Source of the DNA: Nipponacmea schrenckii
Taxonomy: Eukaryota; Mollusca; Gastropoda; Lottiidae
Direction: 5' to 3'
Length of the DNA: 64,000 nt
Assembly (NCBI GenBank): GCA_030562195.1
Contig: CM060200.1
Coordinates: forward strand, 6,076,001 to 6,140,000
Shown: piece by piece, positions 38,401-50,400 of the stretch
How positions within the stretch are numbered: the stretch's first letter is position 1
How the letters are laid out: each line of letters starts with the position of its first letter
Program-made: the position numbers and the translations under genes
The notes under the pieces: generated by a model
Database searches by the model: none
What the model was told of the DNA's origin: nothing
The model's input: the letters and a program-made list of their open reading frames with translations, nothing else

Positions 38401-41400
38401 TTCAAATCAACTTGGTTATATTGTATATTTAAATGTTTTTTCTGTTAATAAACTACACAGCAGTGGAGGTTTTCTTTAATAACTCCCCATGAAAAAAAAT
38501 CCAAAATAATTTGATAATTGTTGATTTGTTTAATCCTTATATATTAGTGGTGACAAAATATGTTAATGTATAAACCCTTAAATTGTGTAAATTTTTCTTG
38601 ATCCATATTAAGATTAACCTGTTTCGATTATTAATTTGATAAATTGATTGACCCTTTAAGTAACCTTGGTTTTTGTGAAGCAGTCATTACATCTCTAATT
38701 GACATAGCATTTCAGTGTTGAGTGAGAGGTATTGGTGTGAAATAAACTGACAATCAGAGGCACTGAACATCAAACTTCTTCTTAACTTGAGGAAGATTCA
38801 AACAGATTTAACCTAACAGATGACACTTATATTCAGTATGGCATCTTAGCATTGGAAATGATAATTGTACTATAAAGTTTTCTAGTGACATCTGCACCAA
38901 TTATTATTTTTATATCTCACTATTGCAACTCAGACTAAATATGATAAGAAATTTTCTATCAGGTTCTTATATTATATTATAATAAAACAACGTAAACAAA
39001 GCATATTAATATTGTCACTAGGCCTTGAGCTGTGAATTATGGCTGTAAATCTATTGTTTACTTGTACAGAACATGACAGTTTTGATAGAGAAAAGTGGAG
39101 AGCTAACACATTTTATAGAGGTTTTGAATCATTGATGGATTAGCAATTTAAATTATGCATGTTCTATTTTATTAACAGCTTCCATGTATTTTTGTTATGT
39201 TATATTACATAAACATGACATTGTAACTTTAATGAGTTATATTAAACCGTTTTATTTTAAGTCACATAAAACTAAATGTAAACCAGTTAGATAAACCATG
39301 AATTTATGCACCTTAAATACACCTCCCTTAGATTTGAATTAATATCATACAGTATACAAGGTACTTTTCAAAAGTGTGTAACAAGGAAGAAAATTTAAAA
39401 AAAATAATCTCAACAATTCTCAAAAGAAAATTGTTTTGCAAAAGTCTATAATAGAAATATCTATGTATATATTATGTGGGTTTGTTGTATATATATTCAT
39501 ATGAAGGGTATATCCAATGTAAAGAAAATTGAAAACAAGTATGAAAATGCAGTCCTGGTAAAATTGCTCTTATTTCTCCAAACAGCCCTCATTCATCATT
39601 TTGAACTTAAAGATACACAATTTTGTGCATGATATGATATTTTTATATATTTTGATTTCAGGATCCATATGCAAGTTATGATGTCAATGCCCATGATAAT
39701 GACCCTATGCCAAGATATGACCCTACAGATGAAAACAGGTAACTATAAACTTATGGCAGTAGCATTTATAACAGTATAAGTTCTTAAAAAAAAACTTCTT
39801 AACAATCCCTTCCATAAACAGTATATATTGATTTTACAAAATCCTTATAGAGATGAAACGGATGTAAATGGTCAATAATGTGTGATGAAAGAATGTTCAA
39901 AATATCTTTTATATATAAGTTGATTATCACTTATAAGTAAACCATTTATCTATATTAGTTCATATATAATGTTGGAAAAAAAATGAAGTTCAAAATATCT
40001 TTTTTATATAAGTTGATTGTCACTTTTTATTAGTTATACATTTTTCTATATTAGTTCATATTGACATAAAAAAAGATAACATCTAAAGAGATTACACCAG
40101 GGTAAAACAAACAATGAGTAATTTAAAACGTGTAAAAATATGGTGTACAACATGTTGATAATACTATTTCCATGTTAATGTTTATCCAGCTAAAACTATA
40201 TCAGGTGCCTGAAGAAATAGATAACATTAAGAGACAGGGTTATATCCCTCAGCTAAAAACAATGAAGTGTATAAAGATTGTATTGATTTTGATACTAATC
40301 TTATAATATAAAAACACACCATGTCTTATCAACTCTCACCATGCTTTTTACCACTCATGTTTGAAAGCTCAGTAATGCTGGGTTGTTGTCTTTTGATGAT
40401 TTCATTGTAAAAATATCAGTTATTTAGCTGCATGACGTAAATGAGAGATTCTTTTGAAGTGTTCAGCAAACATTGTCAATATGACTAAGGTCAACTGAAC
40501 TAATTAGCAATAACATGAAAAACATCTTTCTTTCTTTACTGAATACCAATTATACATCTGATGACTTAGCTAAGATATCACGGCCTTTACTTGTATATTG
40601 TCTCAAATGTGATGTGTGTGTTTCCATTTTCGTCACCACAGATATATTTCACTGAGCCACGTTTCATGTAGATGTATTTTGCTGTTTAATAGTTTCAGTT
40701 TATTTAAAGAGAGAAGTTTGCTATCTATTTGACCAATTGTACCTTAGGCTCAGACACAGGAATTTTTAGCCATTCTAATCAGTAACACTTGACTGTCAAA
40801 TATTTGGCTTCAAATGCACAAGTATTGACAATAATTTGTGTCTGAATTTCAAAATGGTGAATAATTTCATCAGAGAATGAGAAAGTAAAATTCCCAGTTT
40901 GAGGTTTTTTTTGAAGAAATTCTACAATTAGTGTACATTTCTTGTTGGAGACAATTTCTATGTATTCACAACCCAGTCAACACTCCAAAATGACAAATTT
41001 GTCCCTTTATATTTGCTTTGCCAATGGAACTCATTTTCAGTTAACTGTTGAACATTTCAAGAAAATTTAATATCTGATAAACATGTTGTCTTTTGTTTAA
41101 ATGATAGTCATATTTTCATCATGAAACATGATAGAAGAATTGGAATTGAGATCTTTTTAATGATTAAAGAAATACATGATTATCATATCCCATTTCAAAA
41201 TAAGAAATAGATAAGCCTTGGCATTATACCATTCTGTTTTTTTAATAATGTTTTTTTTTTCTGTTTATTTTACAATAGACATGGTACAAGATGTGCTGGA
41301 GAAGTATCAGCTGTAGCTAATAATTCAGTTTGTGGTGTTGGTATAGCTTTTAACTCTAAAATAGGAGGTAAATATTTACATAAGTACTCATTAGGCAGTT

Positions 41401-44400
41401 CAGGACAATTAGTGTCAAACAATATGTTTTTTACCACGAACAGAACAAACGAATGGCTCCTCCCCAAATCATCCCCCCCCCCCACCTTAAATAAAAAGAA
41501 TTGAAAAAATGAAAAGCCCTACTCCCATTGTCATTTTAACTTACTTGCTTTACATATATTGTATTTTGTGTAGGTATAACAATAGTATTGTGTAGTATAT
41601 ATGAATAGTTTCTATCTTGTCCTTTATTATCATTATTGACTGATAATAATATTGATTCCAGCACTATATGAGTTAAAATACGCCTAATGACATCCTTATT
41701 ACCAAAGTTAATACATATATATTTACAGTAATAGTTCAAGCAAATAATTACATTTCCTACACGAGTTGTTATTACTAGTACTAAAATATAGCATTATTTC
41801 TTGTACTGACTAATACTGAGTGAGTGCTATACTCGAAACATACTCACCAAACGAAACATGTAACCAAAGCGTTTAAGAAATAGTTAACATGGATCTGAAA
41901 TTAGACTTTCTGCAGTAAAAACTTTGATTCATTAAAATTTATCAATGATTAATCAAAGTTGTACCTATTATTCCGAATATATCAGCCTGTTGGATCAAAG
42001 GTTCCTGTCATCTTACTTTTGATAATCAAGCTAATACACAACTTTACGAACCCGAAGTACTGCAGGTTTCTTACCTACACCTGATGTCAGTTAATATAAT
42101 TTGGTTGTCAACGTTCTATCCCTTTTATAGAGTCCACATAGTTAACACTATTCATTTGATATAATTTATAACATTACAGGAGTACGTATGTTAGATGGGG
42201 AAGTATATGATGCTGTAGAAGCTGCCTCACTAAGTTTTAATAGTACCCACATTGATATCTACAGTGCTAGCTGGGGTCCTGATGATGATGGTCGTGTAGT
42301 AGATGGACCTGGTCCACTAGCTAAAAAGGCTTTCATAAATGGAATTGCTAAGGTAAGGCATGGTTAGAAATGATGATACTAGGTAAAATTAGGTGAACAC
42401 TAGATTCAAAATAGTCAAGCTTTAACAGTCTGATACCTTGACATCTTTTGAAAATACATTGTTAGAAATTATTAAAGAAATGGTATCGATGATCGCAGAT
42501 CAGGAACTGACAAGCGTTCTGATTAGCTGTATTCCTGAGAGATACAAATCAATCAAATCACTGCATTTTCATTATAAATTTTACAACCTTCAGTGATACC
42601 AAAAAAGGTACCTTTTCATGGCAAAGTATCAGATAAAATTTATAATATCTGGACATTGTGGAAGACTTACCTGAATAACTTTATTTCAACATTGCTGGAG
42701 TTTTCCAAAATTTTCATGTGCCAGTTATTAGGAAACTAATGATTTTTGTGGTTTATGAGATTAAGAAGATTTTTTGCCTTTCATAATTGTGAAATGTGCT
42801 GAAGATATGTATGCTTGATCAAGGAACATGCAAGGTAGAGGAATATTGAATTAACATAACATATTTATTGTAGGGTCGACAAGGAAAGGGGTCTATCTAT
42901 GTATGGGCCAGTGGTAATGGAGGTAATGCTCAAGATTCCTGTAATTGTGATGGATATACTAATAGTGTATATACATTATCAATCAGTAGTACATCAGAAC
43001 ATGGTTCTAAACCTTGGTATTTAGAGGAATGTTCTTCAACTCTAGCTTCAACTTATAGTAGTGGTTCTTATAGTGAAAAACAAATAGTAAGTATTACTTT
43101 ATCTATTTGCAGCTGTAAAATGGTGTTCAAAATTTAAGAATAAACAAGCTGTGAAATTGAATAGATTCTAGGAAGTTTTTAACTTATGACTTCAGGACCC
43201 TGGATTGTAGGAAGTTAACTGAAGTCTATGATATGGATATTAGAGAGATGTAGGACTAAATGATGTAATGAATTGAAAATTATTCCTTTTATTTATGAAT
43301 AACATAGAAATAATCTTGATCATGCATATTTGAATGACATTATTGATATATGACAAGTAATGTATAAACAGTACATCCTCAAATAAGTTGAAAACTGTTG
43401 AGTCAGCAAATGAGACTTCCACATAACTTCTTATAACTTTAGTATAAGTTGTTATAAAGTTTTTTTTTTAAGACTTGAGTTTTTGTTTATTCTGGCCTTG
43501 TTAGTAGAAATCAATACCAGTATATTTAGTTGGTATTTTCTATACTAACATGTGACAAGTTTGAATGTTTTATACTAACATGTGACAGGTTTGACAGGGC
43601 TTGGTTTTTTTCAACATTTCTCTTTCTGAACTTCATTATATAAATAGAGGATCTTAAACTCATGCTTACGACATGTATGAAATGATTTGATAGATTAAAT
43701 ATTACCCGAGTCTTGACATGAGTTTAAGATCATTTTATCACACAACTATCAATACACGCTTATTTTGTTTACTTTCCACGTCCCAAAGAAAGAATGGCTT
43801 GACACCAGCCTCTTTGTGCCTTCTTAAAATATCATTGCGCGTAAGAAATAAGATCTAGATGATAAACAATAATTTTATATTTCACATGGATAAAACGTTC
43901 ATGGCCTACCAAATCATTTTGGCACAATTTTGGTGATAATCTCATGCCCTTACCTTCAATTTTAACCGAGTCGCCCACACGAAACGACGCCATAGTTGTT
44001 ATGGGAAAATGGCGCATGAATACATTATTTACATTTTACCTAATTTGCATATTATGAACCTGTGCTACTGTGTCATATCGTTTTTCCAAACTCGCGTCCT
44101 GAAGTATTTTGTTATAATATTTATTCCTCAATGCAATTTAAACCAACCTGTTGCATTAAGAATAGAAATCTTTTTCATGATTTGTTTTAGAAATATCCTG
44201 TCTGATGGAAATTTGATTGTTCTAGGTCATACGAACTATTTTACATGTTCTTTTAAGTTCAGATTAGTAGTTATGAAATCACAAAATTTAAACATTGTCT
44301 GCCCAGGTTAGGATTATGGTTTTTTGAATCTAATAGAACTGAAGGAATATAAACATCTAAGTACCAGTTGTCAGGTTTAATTTCCACTTTACATGTGGTC

Positions 44401-47400
44401 TTTGGCGAATGGTTCTACAGATAGGAAATTCAGCACAAATAGCAAATATTTAGACTTTCACTTAGATTCTTATGAACACAATAGTTTTCAATTTCAGAGT
44501 TTTATCATTATTACAAATAAATGAACTCAGTTACCAGTGTTTGATGTTCTCCTTGTCATTTGACACTATTTTGATAACTGGCTTAGTGCTGATTGAATAA
44601 TATTTATATTCAGTAATAGAGACAGACAATAATATATATAATTAAACATGTATGAATTTTACACTCAATATACAGGAAATAATGTATTGAGATTGTTGTA
44701 TTTAATTATACTGTCCATTATGGACTAACTGTGTTATTTGTTTTATAACTTAATCTACGGTATTCTATTACATAACCTGTTGTTTGAAAACTCTTAAAAT
44801 GTTGATTCAAGTCTAATGAAATGGAAATTTCATCTTTTGTATTTAAATTGGCTACTGACATTAAGAATACCATGCAGTGCCAGTGATGTAAATGTTGTTA
44901 AAATGGCGTCACTTAAACTGGTTGAAAGAGGTATTAGAAATACGAAATAACTACAAATTCTTAATATTGCCTACAAACAAATTTCCTGTCCAGTGCCCAT
45001 GCTTTTGTTGCTGATCCAAAGTAACATCCTGTACTTCTGAATCTTAAACCTATTAATCACTGAAGAGACATTATCAATAGGAATAATGTTATTAGAAGGA
45101 ATAAAATAGATGTTTCCTGAAAGATTCTATGAAATAATAAGTATGATAAATGATGATCTGCATTGATATTGGCATCCAAATAAATGGTATATTTCTTTAA
45201 GCCCATCAATAATATTCTCTTATTAAAGCTAATATATGAGGAATTGTCTATTTGGTTATGGTGTAGTTGATTGGTATAAGTTTTAAAGAGGCAGAATTCA
45301 AACTTTTTCATTCTCAAAAACATTGGAATATGTACCTGTCTGAAAGTATTTATTAATTATACTATTTAAATCCATGTAAGCTTACCTACTTAATAAAACT
45401 GAATTTGTTTTAACAGGGGTAACTAAACTTGGAACAAGTATAATTTGTAAATTCAGCAGATATTTATTTGAGATAAACTATTTCTTGGGCTTCTTAAAGA
45501 TTTGTTATTTTTTTTGAAACCTTTAGAATACAGAAGACATGTCTCTTTATCTAGTAGATTTTTACTTTGCACGAATCTTCACACTAGTTTTCTTACACCA
45601 ATGAAAACAATAACAAACTTTAAATGTTTAAATAAGCCTTTAAAATAGTTATGGCATTTAAAAATTAACATCAGGATTTTTTAATTAAGGATTAGTTCAA
45701 ACTTTGAATTCTGTAAGTCCAGGTTCACACTATTCTAGATAGTTTCCATAATTTTATATATGATTTTGACCTACAAAAAAAAACCAGAATGCTCACTTTA
45801 AGAATGAGTACCAGCATTAATATTGGCTCTATATAATCGATATTTTATTTAAATCTATTAATCCTTCTTCATTAGCCCATAAGGTGCAGAAGAGTAGGAT
45901 GTAAAACTCCATTCATTTCATTTTTAAATCTATTAATACTATTCTCAGTAGGCTAGTATATGAGGAAGAAAGACTAAAAGATTAGGTTATGGTAACATTT
46001 GATATGTTGTACCAGTATTTAAGATGATGTAACTTTGATAATATTGACTTGTTTAATTTCCTCATTCCTCATCATATGATGATTTAAGATAAATGTTTTT
46101 GTTTAAGAGGAGTGGTAATGTATTTTATACTTGTAAGATACATGCCTACATATTTTTTTTTCTCTTTGTTATATCTAGTTTTGAAAAAGAAATAAAAGGG
46201 CTTGGATTTCCCTGTCAAATCAAAAACTATTAATAAAATTTTGTTAGGCAATAAATTACCCGACCAACTGTATTATTGAAGAAATATATAGAATGTATAT
46301 GAAGAGGTAGAAATGAAACATGAGAAACGAATTATAATGACCCTGAAATAATAGCCATCTGTTATAAAAAACACACAATGGTCAAGTTGAATAAATATAC
46401 ACTGTTGTTATTTAATACACATAATATTAAATATTGACTTATTGTCTCCACGTCTTCCTAAACTATTATTATAGATCAATATTAAACTGAGTAATCTGTG
46501 TACAATATACTGCTACTTGATTTGATTGTACTTCTTTTTGTCCAGCCGAAGTCATTTTTGTGGCAAATTTTAGTATGTACATAGGGTTGTGTTTGCTCTG
46601 AAACAGATATCTAAGTAGCTTTAAAGTTAAAAGAGAATTTATTAAAGTATGCTATGCTATGCATCACTTAAACTGAATTCATTTCATTAAGCAAATTAGG
46701 CCTCTTAAGGACTTGATATTTTCAGTTGAATCCTTGAGAATATATAGAGACATATTTCTCTTTAGTTAAGCGTTTATTTTGCTGACAAAGTAAACATCTA
46801 CCAAAAAACATAATGAAACTAAAAAGATACCATAAACCTTTTGATTAGTTTTGGCACTAAACAATTCAAACTGCAGGATTGTTGAAGGAATATTTTCTTC
46901 AGGTTTCAGAGTGTAGTTTGAATGAATTTGAACCTTGGAAAAAATGATAATGACCCTTTAATATCTGTATATCTGTTTGAAAACACTTCAGTTGCTACTG
47001 TTATTATGTCATGATGTTATTATTTCCTGTACACTTTAACAATAACATCTCATCTCAAACAACTTCTGGTTGTCAGTTCCTTAATGAAATATTTGTATGT
47101 CATATTCATGGGGAAATGAGAAGATTTTTAATCAATCTGAATTTCCATGTTTGCACGATAGAAGCTACAGTTTTTATCCAATCTTGATGAAAATTTTTAT
47201 GCGTGAATAAGTTGATGAGATCTCAGTCAAGTTCGAAATTGGTAACAATCGAGAAAATTGTTTTGAGTCAGTTGCCCTTGACTCACTAAAAACATGTTAA
47301 TATTGACTTGTAGGCACAATAGAAGCTACAATTTTTATCTAATCATGATCAAAATTACTATTCGTGTATATATTGGTGAGAACTCAGTCAAGTTTGAAAT

Positions 47401-50400
47401 TGGTAGCAATCAGATAAACAATTAACTTGTTGGCACGATAGAAGCTACAGTTTTGATCCAATCTTGATGAAAATTACTATGCGTGTATATATTGACGATA
47501 TCTCAGTCAAGTTCGAAATTGGTTATTGAATACAATTTGTTTATCCTATCTTGATGAAACTTGATATGCATGTATATATATACAGTAGGCTAAGCGTAAG
47601 TTACCTAGGGCGAGCTATTTTTGAAATACCAGCAGTTTTATAAATCTGTGTAGAAAAATTTCACTGAGTAATTTACCGCTATTGAGAAATAGTCATTGTG
47701 ACCACCATGTTCTTTGCACTCAAATTTCCAATTGTTTCTAGGAATTTAGAGCATTTCTTCCAATTGATATTTTATTTTGGGCCTTGACCCCTCCCCCTGG
47801 AACAGGCGCTGAAAGATCTAAGTTTAACATTTCTAATTGTAGCAAAGCTAAGACTAGGATAATGTTCTTGTTCCAAAATAACAGTGGTTCGTTATCTTTT
47901 TTTTAAGGTTACAGTTGATTTACATGGAAGATGTACACAAACACATACTGGTACATCAGCCTCAGCACCTCTAGCTGCTGGTGTTGTTGCTTTGCTGTTA
48001 GAGGCTAAGTAAGTTTTATTTTCCTTTAGTTAATGATATTATTAATTCAGTTTGCAGTACAATCTGAAACTTTTACAGCTGAATCAACTTATATTGAATA
48101 TTGATAAACAAAGATGACTGTTGTAAGGTTACCAAACTTTCATTTACTTTTGAATTTGAACCCATGACTTCATTGCTTGATAAAGATAAAAGAGCCTTTG
48201 TCTAAACATCACAAGTTATTTTTTAATCAAATTGCTTTCCATATTATCATGTCCAGATATATATTCTCCAAATACTGTATATGTTAAAATGTTAGGGAAA
48301 GTAACTCTTGCAGACTACTACAGACCACAAAGAAGTTATGTTAGAAGTCTTTGCAAGATAAATTGAAATTATTAATCATGATTGTCTTAAATTTTTAGTC
48401 CATCTCTAACATGGCGTGATGTACAGTATATAACATTAATGACAGCTAATCCTCATCCTATGGTGGATGGTAATTGGATTATTAATGGTATGGGTAGAAA
48501 AGGTAATATTATAAATTCCTGCTCTTTCAAAATCTGAAATATGGAAACAACATTTAAACTGTAATTTCACTTCATATGATATGCATCCCAAAACTTACCA
48601 AGCTTGTTCAGCTTTACTGAGACAAGTTTATTTATAACATATTTAGACAATATAAAAATAATCTCTCGAGTCAAATTGTTTATTAGAAAGAAAATAACAA
48701 ATGAAAGCAACTGAGAGCTAGTCTAGATTTCATCATATAAACCTTGTTTTTATCTGATGAAAATTTATTCAATGACCAGCAATTTATAGAAAGATGAGAA
48801 AAGTTCAAATAATATAACAGAATACTGATTCAAGGGAGATAACTATAGTTATTGCAATATCTAATAAACTTTAATATCTTTATAGTTAGTTTACGATATG
48901 GGTATGGTTTAATGGATGCATCTGCTATGGTAGATTTAGCTGAAGTGTGGACAAATGTACCTGAACAACATATTTGTGAAGTTTTTGCCAGTGTAAACAA
49001 CATGTAAGTTAATCAAGTTTTCTTATCCCATTGTATTCTTCCATTATTCTGTTTGGTTATTAAAAATGGGTGCAACCAAATAAATTGAGATTAAAGGGGC
49101 ATTTTTCTAAAATAGTCTTACATTCTTGTATATACTTGATCAAATTGAATTGTTCTTTAATAAAGAATTGTTTATATTCTAATTGCTCACTATTATTGAA
49201 ATCTTCAGAAATTTGAATTTTTGTTTCAGTCAACTAGATGGTAGTAAATATGTAGGATATATAGAAACTAAAGCTTGTGCTGGTTTATCTAACAGTGTCA
49301 ATCATTTAGAGCATGTACAAGTCAAAATATCTCTACATCATAAAAAACGAGGAGATGTTATCATCCATATCAAATCACCAATGGGAACCAAGTCTTTATT
49401 GTTGCCAAAGAGACCAAATGATAGACAGGAAGGAGAGTTTAAAAGCTGGCCGTTTTTATCAGTTCACTTTTGGGGCGAAAACCCAACAGGAATTTGGACT
49501 TTAGAAATTGATGATGCTAAAACATTCAATCCCCATGGCTCAACTGGAGGTATTTACAATCGTTTTAACCCACGTATTAAATCTTCTTCTAGCAGTTATC
49601 TTTCTAATTATCTTGGTATGTTATAGCTTGCTTTTATTTTAATTTATGATTTTACTTAGTTAATTAGTTTGCAATTTATTGTGCATGTATTTATTTGATT
49701 TTATTTTACTTCCACTGCACTTTTTTGTATTTTTTTTCTGACGTTTTTTATTTCAAGTTAACACTATTCTGTTTTTTTCTCTTTGCATCTATGTATTTTA
49801 CAGCCCTATTTTATTCTAAATTTTCTGATAATATTCAATATCAAATATGATAAAACACTGTCATTTTGCCAAGGCAGTCTGTTTTGTCATGCTTTAAAAT
49901 CTGTCCTGTTCTGCTTGTTTATTTATGCATATCTTTTATATAGCCTCAAAACTCATTCCAACTACCTCATCTCTAGTAAACTGTCAGGATTCCTGACTCT
50001 GGACAAACGATTATGGGAAGCTATTTCATAAGATATGACTGGGCTCATGGTGCCAATAGACATTTCAGATTTAAAAATTCTCTTTTGGAAATAAGTTTTA
50101 AAACTTGGAGATAATTTTGCATCACAAAATCTGCTGTTAACTGCATGAAGTTATTAGAAAGAGCATTTATTTTTCATCGTAGATTCTGAATACAAACTTT
50201 CCAATTAATGGGATAAAAGTAACTAAGCTTACACAAATTGTCTGTAGGCAAAATACTTTTTTAAGCATTAAATATTATGATTATTAAGTTTGCAGGAAAT
50301 TTCTCTATTGGAAAGTAAAAAGTCGCTGTAATGACATGTCCATATGGGCGTATTTTCAATGATAAATCAATATTTTTGATGATTGTTCTGGTATGATTAT

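Larger units (their letters stand above)
43087..47907. other. 4.8-kb furin intron 8
   Basis: Non-coding apart from the doubtful antisense exon at 43954-44017. It contains a 30-bp duplication, a perfect hairpin, a SINE insertion with target duplications (45848-45937) and a diverged ~120-bp repeat (47150-47580). Confidence 0.6.
34867..48502 (+). other. FURIN: Furin exons 4-10: subtilisin-type catalytic domain
   Basis: Exon 4 carries the catalytic Asp ([13 protein letters not shown]), exons 5-6 the catalytic His ([11 protein letters not shown]), exon 7 the [10 protein letters not shown] segment, exon 8 the oxyanion Asn (VWASGNGG) plus CNCDGYTNS, and exon 9 the Ser in [13 protein letters not shown]. 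Exon 10 has LTWRDVQ. All residues needed for activity are present. The junction WYL|HGGGRGG places a Gly-rich insert before DMNVLTAW, as in insect furin 1. Confidence 0.92.

Noticed and set aside
48140..48200. GAACCCATGACTT, resembling a B-box of another SINE
   Set aside because: Too short, and no SINE body was found beside it.
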